The notes: generated by a model from the sequence alone, not told the origin. Numbered from the stretch's first letter, positions 18,473 through 28,763 are shown. The stretch is 37,271 nucleotides of DNA from an uncultured Candidatus Actinomarina sp. (GCA_902510965.1 CABXDM010000008.1:1-37271); one strand, 5' to 3'. Numbers and translations: made by a program.

Positions 18473-19029
18473 TGAGTAAGTTAGATAAGAGTGATGTACT
18501 CAATGATTTACTAAATTTTATTCAAAAAACTACCAGTAAGCCTGAAGAGGAATCTCTAGCTATATTGCAAAAGTTCACTACAGAGATAGAAAAAAAATTA
18601 TCTCAAAATTCATCTGAATTATTAGAGATCTTTACGAGTCTTGATGAAGTCACACACAGCCAGCCAATATACTTAAGCAGTATTCCCTTCACAAGCTTGT
18701 GTGAACATCATTTACTTCCTTTTTTTGGTTCGTTTGACATAGCTGTGTTTCCAAGAAATAAAATTGCAGGAATTTCAAAGTTTAGTGATTTGGTTAATCA
18801 CCTTTCAAATGACTTAACCCTGCAAGAAAAAATTACGCAAAAGGCAGCTGAACTTATTCATAAAGAATTAGAACCTGAAGGAGTGTTTATAAGAGTTACC
18901 GCTAAACATCTATGCTCAGATTTAATGAATCCAAAAAGTACAGTTTCAGACGTAATTACGACTTTTAGCACAGGTATCTATGAATTAGATTATTCACTCA
19001 GGTCAGAAGCTATAGCGAACTTTAAATAA
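18472..19029 (+). CDS. folE: GTP cyclohydrolase I (divergent)
   Basis: IPFTSLCEHHLLPFFGSFDIAVFP, GISKFSDLV, TAKHLCSDLM. Confidence 0.9.
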   Translation: MSKLDKSDVLNDLLNFIQKTTSKPEEESLAILQKFTTEIEKKLSQNSSELLEIFTSLDEVTHSQPIYLSSIPFTSLCEHHLLPFFGSFDIAVFPRNKIAGISKFSDLVNHLSNDLTLQEKITQKAAELIHKELEPEGVFIRVTAKHLCSDLMNPKSTVSDVITTFSTGIYELDYSLRSEAIANFK

Positions 19030-19030
19030 G

Positions 19031-19774
19031 TTGTTTTCTTGGGATAATTTTTTAGGAAAGCTAACCAACAACTTACTTGGAATAGTGAATATCACAAATG
19101 ATTCATTTTCAGATGATGGTTTACTTAACAGACAAGAAAAAATTCCTGAAGTTTACGAAACGGCATCAAAAAAAGGTATTAACTTTGTTGATATTGGCTG
19201 CATCTCAACTAAACCAAATTTTAAATCTATAACAACAGAAGAAGAGTTACTCAGATTAAATTCATTTCTAGAACATAAAAATGATAATTTTTACCACTCA
19301 ATAGACACTTTCAATCCAATTATCGCTGAAGAAGCTTTCCAGAACAATTTTTCTGTTGTTAATGATGTTTCTGGAGTTCAAGACCAGAGAATGATAACTA
19401 CTTTGAGAAAGCATTCTGCCGGATTGATACTTACCCACAGAAATAATTATTCATCATCGATTCACGAAAAATCAGATTACAAAGATATTGTTAGGGATGT
19501 AAAAAATGACCTTATGAAACAGGTTGAAAATATTTTAGAATCTGGTGTAAATAGGGATCAAATAGCAATAGATGTTGGACTTGGTTTTGGCAAAACCCAA
19601 GAGCAGTCTGCAACACTCTTTGAATCCATTGGTCAGTTTGTCGGAGACTATCCTTTAGTTGTAGGCTACTCAAGAAAAAAATTCACACAGTTATTAAACA
19701 CTTCCGATGAAGAATTACTTAATCACTGCCAAAACCAAGGAGTTTCTTTGGTCAGGTTACACTTCATTGATTAA
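19031..19774 (+). CDS. folP: Dihydropteroate synthase (TTG start)
   Basis: LLGIVNITNDSFSDDG, SIDTFNPIIAEEA, VVNDVSGV, VGLGFGKT, GYSRKKF. Confidence 0.93.
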   Translation: MFSWDNFLGKLTNNLLGIVNITNDSFSDDGLLNRQEKIPEVYETASKKGINFVDIGCISTKPNFKSITTEEELLRLNSFLEHKNDNFYHSIDTFNPIIAEEAFQNNFSVVNDVSGVQDQRMITTLRKHSAGLILTHRNNYSSSIHEKSDYKDIVRDVKNDLMKQVENILESGVNRDQIAIDVGLGFGKTQEQSATLFESIGQFVGDYPLVVGYSRKKFTQLLNTSDEELLNHCQNQGVSLVRLHFID

Positions 19775-19780
19775 AAAATT

Positions 19781-19803
19781 TGTTAAGCTACTATGGTTTA
19801 ACA
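19781..19803. repeat. Inverted repeat TGTTAA-N11-TTAACA upstream of the pseudophosphatase-like gene
   Basis: 6-bp perfect arms, extendable by one wobble pair. Confidence 0.5.
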
Positions 19804-19817
19804 CCTAGGAAAGGCTG

Positions 19818-20288
19818 ATGATGGCAGGACTAAAACCAAATGATTTTCACTGGATAATCGAAGGCAAATTAGCAGTTTCAGAGTGTATAGGTGGTGGAGG
19901 CCTTACTTCTAGAAAAATCAGAAGAGAAGAAGAGGTTCAGTGGTTAAAAAGTAATGGGATCAACTCTATATTCTCATTATTAGAAACTGATTTCAACCTA
20001 ACAAACTATCAAGAAGTTGGCTTTAGGACATATCATTTTCCGTTAGGGGAGAATCCTCCAAAAGAGTCTATTTCGGTCATTTTTGAAGCCATTAAAGAGG
20101 CTCTCTCTGACAAAGAAAGAAAGTTATTAATTCATAGAGAGTACTTAGATGAAGAGGTTCCGGGGATATTGGCTGGTTATTTAATTTATTCAAAACTATT
20201 AGAGGATCCTATATTTTCTAGAACAATTCTTGAACGTATTTTAGGGAAACCTTTATCACCTAAAGCAATTGCTTTGATTCCAAGTTAA
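19818..20288 (+). CDS. Dual-specificity/tyrosine phosphatase-like fold protein with degenerate active site
   Basis: LKSNGINSIFSLLE...YQEVGFRTYHFPLGENPP scaffold followed by LLIHREYLDEEVPGILAGYLIY at the HCX5R P-loop position. Confidence 0.65.
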   Translation: MMAGLKPNDFHWIIEGKLAVSECIGGGGLTSRKIRREEEVQWLKSNGINSIFSLLETDFNLTNYQEVGFRTYHFPLGENPPKESISVIFEAIKEALSDKERKLLIHREYLDEEVPGILAGYLIYSKLLEDPIFSRTILERILGKPLSPKAIALIPS

Positions 20289-20294
20289 TAGGAA

Positions 20295-20642
20295 ATGTCT
20301 TACGACATTAAAATTGATGGAATAAAAACACATGGTAAACATGGTGTTTATGAGTTTGAAAAGATAGAAAATCAACTATTTTTAATTGATTTACATATAA
20401 TACTTAACAATGACACTGTTGTTGATGATCAAATAGAGACAACTATTAATTATGCGGACTATGTTGAGAAGGTCGAAGAATTGGTTGCATCATCTTCATT
20501 TAATCTTATTGAGACATTAGCTAAATATATATATGAAAATTTAATTGATGCAAAAATTAATAAATTAATCATTACAGTCCATAAACCAAATACAGCTCTT
20601 AGCAAAAAGACCAAAGACATCAGCGTTACCTACAGTGGATAA
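20295..20642 (+). CDS. folB: Dihydroneopterin aldolase
   Basis: IKIDGIKTHGKHGVYEFEKIENQLFLIDL, TINYADYVEKVEE, FNLIETLAKYI. Confidence 0.94.
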   Translation: MSYDIKIDGIKTHGKHGVYEFEKIENQLFLIDLHIILNNDTVVDDQIETTINYADYVEKVEELVASSSFNLIETLAKYIYENLIDAKINKLIITVHKPNTALSKKTKDISVTYSG

Positions 20643-21108
20643 CTATCAGGGAATTATTCTTTCATTAGGATCTAATATTGGTGATCGTCAAAAAAATTTA
20701 AGGAATGCTCTGATTGAGCTTGAAAAAATAGCTCAAATAAATCTGGTTTCATCAATTTTTGAATCAGATGCATTGTTGGAAACCAATCAGAGAAATTTTT
20801 ATAATATAGTGACTGAAATTGAGTACTCAAGAACTTCTTCAGATCTCTTAAATGAAGTTAAAGAAATAGAAGATTTCCTTGGTAGAAAAAAAACTTATCG
20901 ATATGGTCCTCGATTAATTGACATCGATATCATTTTTTTCAACAACGAAAATAATTCTTCTAAAGAGTTAACAATTCCACACTACGATTGGAGAAATAGA
21001 TTGTTTGTAGTTGAACCACTCTGCGAAATCATCAATGTATTTGACATCGCTGACTTTAATTTAAATGATCAAAAAGTAGAAAAAAAAGGTAATATAAGTT
21101 ACAAGTAA
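20635..21108 (+). CDS. folK: 2-amino-4-hydroxy-6-hydroxymethyldihydropteridine pyrophosphokinase (GTG start)
   Basis: ILSLGSNIGDRQKNLRNAL, YGPRLIDIDIIFF, LTIPHYDWRNRLFVVEPL. Confidence 0.95.
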   Translation: MDNYQGIILSLGSNIGDRQKNLRNALIELEKIAQINLVSSIFESDALLETNQRNFYNIVTEIEYSRTSSDLLNEVKEIEDFLGRKKTYRYGPRLIDIDIIFFNNENNSSKELTIPHYDWRNRLFVVEPLCEIINVFDIADFNLNDQKVEKKGNISYK

Positions 21109-21138
21109 TTACGGGCACCAATATAGGGCACGATAAAT

Positions 21139-21960
21139 ATGAAAAATGTAAAACAAATAACAAATGATATGTATGAAGAAAATCTATTTTTTGTACCAAC
21201 TATGGGATCCCTGCACAGAGGACATTTTTCATTAATAGAACAAGCTAAGAAATCTGGATTAAAAACTATTGTCTCAATTTTTGTAAACCCAAAACAATTC
21301 AATGACACTAATGACTACCAAAAATATCCCAGGGACATTCAAAAAGACTCTATAAATTTAGAGAAGCTAAACGTAGATTATCTTTTTACACCTGATGAAA
21401 ACTATGTATATGGTGATAGTTTTTTAGATCTGCTTAGTTCTGGTCATATAGGCGAACAGTACGAGGGTAAATCAAGACCGGGACACTTCGATGGAGTTCT
21501 GACTGTAGTGAATAGATTATTTGAGCTAATAAAACCTAAAAAAGTCATTTTTGGGAAAAAAGATGCACAGCAATTATTTTTAATTAAAGATTATATTGGG
21601 CGCACGAATAAAGATATTGACCTTCTTGAAGGGGAAATAGTACGTGATAAATTGGGCTTAGCGTTAAGTAGTAGAAATTTACTTTTGAGCGCTAAAGGCA
21701 AGAAAACTGCCAGTGGTTTAAAGAAACAACTCGATACTCTAAAAGAAATATTTCTTGAAACTGGTCTAGTAAGTACATCAATTGAAAGAACACTACAAAG
21801 GAATAAAGATGGCCTACTTGAAATTGATTATCTCGAAATATTAGATAAAGATACTTTTAGTGCAATAAGTGATAACACAAAAAATTTTATAATTATTATT
21901 GCTGGATACGTAGAGGGAATTAGGTTGATAGACAACATTGATTTCAGAATAGAGGGATAG
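21139..21960 (+). CDS. panC: Pantoate-beta-alanine ligase
   Basis: FVPTMGSLHRGHFSLIEQAK, SIFVNPKQF, PGHFDGVLTVVNRLFELIKP, FGKKDAQQ. Confidence 0.95.
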   Translation: MKNVKQITNDMYEENLFFVPTMGSLHRGHFSLIEQAKKSGLKTIVSIFVNPKQFNDTNDYQKYPRDIQKDSINLEKLNVDYLFTPDENYVYGDSFLDLLSSGHIGEQYEGKSRPGHFDGVLTVVNRLFELIKPKKVIFGKKDAQQLFLIKDYIGRTNKDIDLLEGEIVRDKLGLALSSRNLLLSAKGKKTASGLKKQLDTLKEIFLETGLVSTSIERTLQRNKDGLLEIDYLEILDKDTFSAISDNTKNFIIIIAGYVEGIRLIDNIDFRIEG

Positions 21961-22728
21961 ATGAAAAAAATCATAGCCATAGATGTTGGTAATAGTGAAA
22001 CTACTGTCGGTGTAGGCAACTCAGATAATTGGCAAAGTTATAGGTATACGACAAGGAAAACAATTACCTCGGATGAGCTATTAATGATGTTTAGAACAAC
22101 AATTGATCTTTCGAAAGCTGATGATGAACTTCTTCATGGAGCTATAGTTTGTTCTGTTGTGCCCCAAATTACAGATAGTGTTGTGTCTGCAATAAATAAA
22201 TTTTCATCTAAAGAGGTTTTAGTTGTTGGCCCTGGTGTTAAAACTGGTTTAAAAGTAAACATTGACAATCCTAAAGAACTGGGACCAGATCGCATTGCAA
22301 ATTCAGTGGGAGGTTACAAAAAAATTAATAAAGAAGTTATAATTGTGGATCTTGGAACAGCTACAACTTTTGATGTTGTGAACCACAATAAAGAATATCT
22401 TGGTGGATCAATTGCCCCGGGAATAAAAATAAGCTTGGATGCTTTAATTTCAAGAACTTCTTCATTAAAGTCTGTCGAACTTAAAGAACCAAACAAAGTT
22501 ATAGGTAAAAATACTTACGAGGCTATACAAAGCGGACTAGTTTTAGGACACGCCTCAATGATTGATTCAATGCTGGAAAAGATAGTACTAGAATCAGAAC
22601 TTTCCCCAGGTGTAGTTGTAACCGGAGGACTTGGAACTTTAATTCAACCAGTCTTAAACATAAATACATCTTATGAAAGAAATCTAACTTTAGATGGACT
22701 TGAAGAGATATATAATTTAAATAATTAA
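21961..22728 (+). CDS. coaX: Type III pantothenate kinase
   Basis: IIAIDVGNSETTVGVG, VCSVVPQITDSV, LGPDRIANSVGGY, VDLGTATTFDVV, GGSIAPGI. Confidence 0.95.
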   Translation: MKKIIAIDVGNSETTVGVGNSDNWQSYRYTTRKTITSDELLMMFRTTIDLSKADDELLHGAIVCSVVPQITDSVVSAINKFSSKEVLVVGPGVKTGLKVNIDNPKELGPDRIANSVGGYKKINKEVIIVDLGTATTFDVVNHNKEYLGGSIAPGIKISLDALISRTSSLKSVELKEPNKVIGKNTYEAIQSGLVLGHASMIDSMLEKIVLESELSPGVVVTGGLGTLIQPVLNINTSYERNLTLDGLEEIYNLNN

Positions 22729-22738
22729 TATACATATT

Positions 22739-24229
22739 GTGAGTAATCTTTCAAAATCAGAGCAAGAAATATATGACCTTAGGGCCGAAAAAATCCAATT
22801 TTTTCTGGATAATAATCAAGATGCTTTTCCAACAGAATTTAAAGGAACTTCCCAAATAGTAGACATTATTAAAAATCATACAACCCTAAAAGATGCTGAA
22901 CATTCAGGAGTTGAAGTCAAAATTCACGGTCGAATATTGAATGGAAGATCTTTTGGGAAGCTTTCTTTTTTTGACTTGATTGATAATTCTGGAAAAATAC
23001 AGATTCTTGTCGACTCAAAAACCTTATCCGAAGAAGAGAGTGTCTTATTTTCAAAATATGATTCTGGCGACATCATCGGCGTAAAGGGCGAGATAATGAA
23101 AACTAAAAAAGGCCAACTTTCAATCAAAGTTTCTACAAGTAGTATTTTGTCTAAATCATTAAGAACTCTTCCTGAAAAATGGCATGGCTTAAAAGATAAA
23201 GAAACAAGGTTTCGTCAAAGATATCTAGATTTCATTGTAAATCCGGATGCAAAACAAACAATAGAAATTCGTTCAAAAATAATCAACTCCATCAGACAAT
23301 TTATGCATGGCAAAGATTTTATTGAAGTGGAAACTCCAATATTACAACCTAAAGCTGGTGGGGCGATTGCCAAGCCATTTATAACTCATCACAATGCTCT
23401 TGATGTCGAAATGTATTTAAGAATTGCTCCAGAGTTATATTTGAAAAGAATGATAGTTGGAGGTTTTGAGAAAGTCTTTGAACTAGGTAGAGTTTTTAGA
23501 AATGAGGGCATAGATCAAACCCATTCCCCTGAATTTACAATGATGGAAAGTTATGAAGCCTACACAAATGTCAATGGTGTTATTGAAATGGTAGAAAATA
23601 TGTGTTCTACAGTCTTTGACGACTTGGAATTAAGTACTGATATCACTTTTGATGAAAAGAATGCTGATTTTTCATTTCCCTGGGCTAAAGCATCTATGTT
23701 TACTTTAGTTTCAGAGGAGGTAGGTATCAAAGTTGAATTTTCTAGTGATTTTAATGAAGTTGTTGAACAGTTGAATAAAAAAGATATAGAAGTTAATACT
23801 GAGATAAATACTACGGGGCTTCTGGTCTATGATTTATTTGAAAGATTTGTTGAGGAGAAAATAATAAATCCTACATTCGTAATTGATTACCCAGTAGAGG
23901 TTTCCCCTTTTGCTAGAAACAGTAAAAATAATCCAAGCATAACTGAGAGATTTGAGCTATTTGCTTTTGGAAGTGAGCTTGCAAATGGCTTCTCTGAATT
24001 AATAGATTCCGTTGAACAAGAAGCAAGACTAAAATCTCAAGCTATAAAAAAAGAGTCAGGGGATGAAGAGGCACATGTTGAAGATATGGATTACATAGAA
24101 GCTTTGGAACATGGGTTACCCCCAACAGGTGGTCTAGGTTTTGGAATTGATAGATTTGTAATGATGCTTACGGGGAATACCTCGATACGTGAAGTTGTTG
24201 CATTTCCTCATTTAAAACCTGAAAACTAA
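22739..24229 (+). CDS. lysS: Class II lysyl-tRNA synthetase (GTG start)
   Basis: RFRQRYLDFIVNPD, VETPILQPKAGGAIAKPFITHHNALD, FRNEGIDQTHSPEFTMMESYEAY, GLGFGIDRFVMMLTG. Confidence 0.98.
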   Translation: MSNLSKSEQEIYDLRAEKIQFFLDNNQDAFPTEFKGTSQIVDIIKNHTTLKDAEHSGVEVKIHGRILNGRSFGKLSFFDLIDNSGKIQILVDSKTLSEEESVLFSKYDSGDIIGVKGEIMKTKKGQLSIKVSTSSILSKSLRTLPEKWHGLKDKETRFRQRYLDFIVNPDAKQTIEIRSKIINSIRQFMHGKDFIEVETPILQPKAGGAIAKPFITHHNALDVEMYLRIAPELYLKRMIVGGFEKVFELGRVFRNEGIDQTHSPEFTMMESYEAYTNVNGVIEMVENMCSTVFDDLELSTDITFDEKNADFSFPWAKASMFTLVSEEVGIKVEFSSDFNEVVEQLNKKDIEVNTEINTTGLLVYDLFERFVEEKIINPTFVIDYPVEVSPFARNSKNNPSITERFELFAFGSELANGFSELIDSVEQEARLKSQAIKKESGDEEAHVEDMDYIEALEHGLPPTGGLGFGIDRFVMMLTGNTSIREVVAFPHLKPEN

Positions 24230-25203
24230 TTACTTCTTTGAAGTAAGTACTCATTTAGGTTATTTAAAATATTTGAAATTTTCTTATTCTCTATATTTTT
24301 TATCGCATCATTACTTTGTTTGAAATGAAGATTTACAAATTTTTTTGATTCTTCAACTATCTCATCGTTGTTAAACTCTCCTAGAACATCAGTGAGTGCA
24401 ATTTCAGAATTCTTTACCTGGCGCAATAATTCTTCAACCTTCTTAGGGTTTTTTTCAAGTGCAATAAGTACTGGCAGTGTATAGGTGCCTTCGAGGATAT
24501 CATTACCAGCTGGTTTACCCAACGTTTCGCTGTCTGAATTTAGGTCTAAGATGTCGTCTGTAATTTGAAAAATAATTCCATTGTGCCAAGCCCACGAACT
24601 AATTGAATCAATAGTATTTTTAGAACAATTTGATGCCATTGCTCCAAGCTTTGCACTTGTTCTAATTAAACTTGCTGTTTTTCCACCTATCACTTCTAGG
24701 TAATCATCTTTACTATGAGTCGTGCTGTAGGAAAATTGAACTTCTTTTGTTTGACCAACTACTAATTCCGCATAAGTAGATGCGAGCAATTTGACAGATT
24801 CTAGTCCTAAGTTATCTGCTGCAAGTTCAGAGGACCTAGCAAGTAAATAATCACCAGCCAATATAGCGAGGGTTGCATTCCACTTACGATTAGTACTTTC
24901 AACACCCCTACGTGTTGTAGCTTCGTCGATAACATCGTCATGATACAAGCTACCTAAGTGAATTAATTCAACCGAAATACCCGCATCAATTACTCTTTCT
25001 TGGTTTCCAGTTCCCAACTCACCAGCTAGAAGAGAAATTATTGGCCTAAATCTTTTCCCACCAGCTTCAATAAGATACTGAGAAATTTCTGTGAGATAAT
25101 TATCTTCCGATACGGTAACTTCAAATAAGCGTTTCTCAAGTTTTTCTAAATTTTCCCATAAATTAGGTATGGGTATGATGTTTGTTAGCTCATTTGAATC
25201 CAT
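24226..25203 (-). CDS. Polyprenyl diphosphate synthase
   Basis: AGGKRFRPII, LYHDDVIDEATTRRG (first Asp motif), ITDDILDLNSD (second Asp motif). Confidence 0.95.
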   Translation of the reverse strand: MDSNELTNIIPIPNLWENLEKLEKRLFEVTVSEDNYLTEISQYLIEAGGKRFRPIISLLAGELGTGNQERVIDAGISVELIHLGSLYHDDVIDEATTRRGVESTNRKWNATLAILAGDYLLARSSELAADNLGLESVKLLASTYAELVVGQTKEVQFSYSTTHSKDDYLEVIGGKTASLIRTSAKLGAMASNCSKNTIDSISSWAWHNGIIFQITDDILDLNSDSETLGKPAGNDILEGTYTLPVLIALEKNPKKVEELLRQVKNSEIALTDVLGEFNNDEIVEESKKFVNLHFKQSNDAIKNIENKKISNILNNLNEYLLQRSN

Positions 25204-25282
25204 ATTTATAGATTAAGTTGATTTAATAAATACATGTAATTTTCATTTAGGCGTATAAACGGAGACTTATTAATATAAACAT

Positions 25283-27763
25283 ATGTTTGAAAGATTTACA
25301 GATAGAGCTCGTAGAGTAGTTGTCCTCGCCCAAGAAGAGGCAAGAAGACTTAATCATAATTACATAGGTACAGAGCATATTCTGTTAGGGCTGATTCAAG
25401 AGGGTGAAGGCCATGCTGCCAAGGCTCTTGAAGAATTGAGCATAAATATAGATTCAGTGCGGTCTGAGGTAGTTGAAATTATTGGAGAAGGTCAGCAGTC
25501 ACCAAGTGGGCATATTCCTTTTACACCAAGAGCAAAAAAAGTACTTGAACTTTCACTAAGAGAAGCCTTACAACTTGGACACAACTACATTGGCACAGAA
25601 CACATTTTATTAGGTCTCATTCGAGAAGGAGAAGGTGTAGCAGCACAGGTATTGAAAAAACTTGGCGCAGAACTCTCACAAGTAAGACAGACAGTAATAA
25701 AGTTGATCTCTTCTTCAGGTGAGGGTAAAAAGCCACAATCAGCCTCAACTGGTGGTCGTGAAAGATCTGGCTCAGGTACTGGTTCTGCAATATTAGATCA
25801 ATTTGGAAGAAACCTTACAAGAATGGCTAAAGAAGGTAAGTTAGATCCTGTTATTGGTAGATCAACAGAAATCGAACGAGTTATGCAAATACTCTCTCGT
25901 AGAACAAAAAATAATCCGGTTTTAATTGGTGAACCTGGTGTTGGTAAAACAGCAATAGTTGAAGGCTTAGCACAAAAAATTGTATCAGGAGACATCCCAG
26001 TAACACTAAAAGGTAAACAAATTTATACACTTGACCTTTCATCACTTGTTGCAGGATCAAGATATCGTGGAGATTTTGAGGAGAGACTTAAAAAAGTTTT
26101 AAAAGAAATCAAAACACGTGGCGATATTGTTCTTTTTATAGATGAAATTCACACTTTGGTGGGTGCTGGAGCTGCAGAGGGAGCTATTGATGCAGCATCA
26201 ATTCTGAAGCCAATGCTTGCTAGAGGTGAATTACAAACAGTTGGTGCAACGACCTTAGAAGAATTTAGAAAGCATTTTGAAAAAGATGCTGCTTTAGAAA
26301 GACGTTTTCAATCTGTAAAAGTTGATGAGCCTAATTTGTCTGATGCTATAGAAATACTTGGTGGACTTAAGGATAGATATGAAGTACATCATGGTGTGAG
26401 ATTTACAGATCAGGCCATTGCGTCTGCTGTAAATATGGCTGACCGATATATTTCAGATAGATTCTTACCTGATAAAGCTATTGACTTAATTGATGAAGCT
26501 GGAAGCCGAATGAGGGTGTACAAAAAACCACTAGATCCAGAGAAACAAGAATTATCTGATAAATTAAAAAATTATAGAGAACAAAAAATTGACGCTGTTG
26601 AGTCACAACTTTTTGAAAAAGCTGCACAAATTAGAGATCAGGAAAAAATTTTACTAGAGGAAATTGATTCTCTTGATGGAGTTTCTTCTACAGATGTAGA
26701 GATGGTCATTGACGAAGAAGAAATCGCAGAAGTGTTGGCGCAATGGACAGGCATACCTGTTCATAGACTAACACAAGAGGAAACTGCAAGATTACTTGAA
26801 ATGGAAAATGAGTTACACAAGAGAATTGTTGGTCAAAACGAAGCCATTAATGCTGTTTCAAAAGCAATAAGAAGAACCAGATCAGGATTAAAAGACCCTA
26901 AAAGACCATCTGGTTCATTTATTTTCTTAGGTCCATCTGGTGTAGGAAAAACAGAAACTGCAAAAGCACTCGCTGAATTCCTTTTTGGTGATGAAGACTC
27001 CTTAATCCAGATAGATATGTCTGAATACATGGAAAAGCACACGGTCAGTAGATTGATAGGATCACCTCCGGGATACGTTGGATATGATGAGGGTGGTCAG
27101 TTAACTGAAGCAGTTAGAAGAAAACCATTTAGTATTGTTTTGTTAGATGAGGTCGAAAAAGCTCATCCAGATGTATTTAACACTCTTCTTCAGATTCTTG
27201 AAGATGGTAGATTGACGGATGCCCAAGGTAGAACTGTTGACTTTAAAAATACTGTAATAATAATGACTTCTAACTTAGGTACTAAAGATTTAAGTAAAAA
27301 TATTGGTTTTAGCAACTTAACTGATACAGGTTCTTACGACAAAATGAAATCTAAAGTTGCGGAAGAGCTTAAAAGACACTTTAGACCTGAATTTTTAAAT
27401 CGAATTGACGAAACAATTGTATTCCATCAGCTCACTGTTGAAGAGGTAACAGAAATTGTAGATTTGATGCTAGACAGAGTGCATAAACAACTTAAGAACT
27501 CTGATATTGAGATAGTCTTATCCGAAGAGTCAAAAGAATTTTTAGCGACTGAAGGATATAACAAAGAATTTGGAGCTAGGCCTCTACGAAGATCCATACA
27601 AAGATTACTCGAAGATCCTTTATCTGAAGAACTTCTTCAAGGTAAGTATAAGGCTGGATCAACAATTGTAATATCTCTTAACTCTGAAGAGGGTATTTTA
27701 AAATTCGAAGCCGTTGAAGCTCCAACTGAGCCACCGGTTGACTTTGCCGATTCTGAGTCTTAA
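25283..27763 (+). CDS. clpC: ATP-dependent Clp protease ATP-binding subunit ClpC
   Basis: [37 protein letters not shown], two Walker A motifs ([16 protein letters not shown]), internal UVR-like segment. Confidence 0.98.
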   Translation: MFERFTDRARRVVVLAQEEARRLNHNYIGTEHILLGLIQEGEGHAAKALEELSINIDSVRSEVVEIIGEGQQSPSGHIPFTPRAKKVLELSLREALQLGHNYIGTEHILLGLIREGEGVAAQVLKKLGAELSQVRQTVIKLISSSGEGKKPQSASTGGRERSGSGTGSAILDQFGRNLTRMAKEGKLDPVIGRSTEIERVMQILSRRTKNNPVLIGEPGVGKTAIVEGLAQKIVSGDIPVTLKGKQIYTLDLSSLVAGSRYRGDFEERLKKVLKEIKTRGDIVLFIDEIHTLVGAGAAEGAIDAASILKPMLARGELQTVGATTLEEFRKHFEKDAALERRFQSVKVDEPNLSDAIEILGGLKDRYEVHHGVRFTDQAIASAVNMADRYISDRFLPDKAIDLIDEAGSRMRVYKKPLDPEKQELSDKLKNYREQKIDAVESQLFEKAAQIRDQEKILLEEIDSLDGVSSTDVEMVIDEEEIAEVLAQWTGIPVHRLTQEETARLLEMENELHKRIVGQNEAINAVSKAIRRTRSGLKDPKRPSGSFIFLGPSGVGKTETAKALAEFLFGDEDSLIQIDMSEYMEKHTVSRLIGSPPGYVGYDEGGQLTEAVRRKPFSIVLLDEVEKAHPDVFNTLLQILEDGRLTDAQGRTVDFKNTVIIMTSNLGTKDLSKNIGFSNLTDTGSYDKMKSKVAEELKRHFRPEFLNRIDETIVFHQLTVEEVTEIVDLMLDRVHKQLKNSDIEIVLSEESKEFLATEGYNKEFGARPLRRSIQRLLEDPLSEELLQGKYKAGSTIVISLNSEEGILKFEAVEAPTEPPVDFADSES

Positions 27764-27778
27764 TATTAACTAAATCAA

Positions 27779-28711
27779 ATGAGAATAATTATCGATACTG
27801 ATCCAGGTACTGACGACGCTGTAGCTATATTAATAGCACTTGCACACTTCACGGATAAAGAAATACTTGGAATAACTACAGTAGCTGGAAATGTTGGAGT
27901 AGAAGTAGGAACTACTAATGCTCTAAGAATTCTTGAGCAAGCTGGAAGGAATAATATTAAAGTTTTTGAAGGAGAGAGTGCCCCTTTAAAAAGAGAGCTT
28001 TTAACTGCTGAGTGGGTTCACGGTACTGATGGATTAGGAGGAGTTCCCTTTCCAGCACCATCAAAAACCGAGGAAGGTCAAGATGCTGTCACTTTCCTAA
28101 AAGATGCTATTTCAAATTCCGAAGAGAAAGTAACATTATGTGTTTTAGGTCCTATGACCAATATTGGAAAAGCTATATCAGAGATGCCAGAAATTGTTGA
28201 GAATATTGAACAGATAGTTTTTATGGGAGGAAGTGCAACTGGTGGAAATACAACTCCTGCGGCAGAGTTTAATATACTCGTCGACCCAGACGCTACCCAT
28301 ATCGTTTTACACTCTGGTGTAAAGCTTATAATGATGGGATTAGATGTCACCCATCAAGCAATTTCAACTTCGAATAGAATAAAAAATATTTCTGACACTA
28401 AAACAAAAACTTCAGAACTACTTGTAGGACTCATGTCGCGTTTAGCAAATTTAGAGATTGTCAAAAAGAAATTTCCGGATGGAACACCCGTTCATGATGC
28501 ATTTGTAACAGCGTATCTCGTTGACAACTCTTTAACCAAGGGGAATTTTGTAAATGTAGAAGTTGAGACTCTTTCAGATCTTACCCTTGGCCAGACAGTA
28601 GTAGATGTTAATGAAATATCTGGTAGAGATAAAAATGTTTACTGGATGAATGAAGTTGATGATGATAAATTATTTTCGATCATAACAAAAAGTTCTTCGC
28701 TACTCCCTTAA
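27779..28711 (+). CDS. Inosine-uridine-preferring type nucleoside hydrolase
   Basis: RIIIDTDPGTDDAVAILIAL, TTVAGNVGVE, VFMGGSATGGNTTPAAEFNILVDPDAT, HDAFVTAYLVD. Confidence 0.94.
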   Translation: MRIIIDTDPGTDDAVAILIALAHFTDKEILGITTVAGNVGVEVGTTNALRILEQAGRNNIKVFEGESAPLKRELLTAEWVHGTDGLGGVPFPAPSKTEEGQDAVTFLKDAISNSEEKVTLCVLGPMTNIGKAISEMPEIVENIEQIVFMGGSATGGNTTPAAEFNILVDPDATHIVLHSGVKLIMMGLDVTHQAISTSNRIKNISDTKTKTSELLVGLMSRLANLEIVKKKFPDGTPVHDAFVTAYLVDNSLTKGNFVNVEVETLSDLTLGQTVVDVNEISGRDKNVYWMNEVDDDKLFSIITKSSSLLP

Positions 28712-28757
28712 AAATAAAAATATAACCTATATCAATTCGGCAGTTTTTAAAATATGT

Positions 28758-28763
28758 TATAGA
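28758..28763 (+). promoter_or_regulatory. Extended -10 (TGtTATAGA) upstream of the BMP lipoprotein gene
   Basis: TGN plus TATAGA; -35 weak. Confidence 0.4.
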
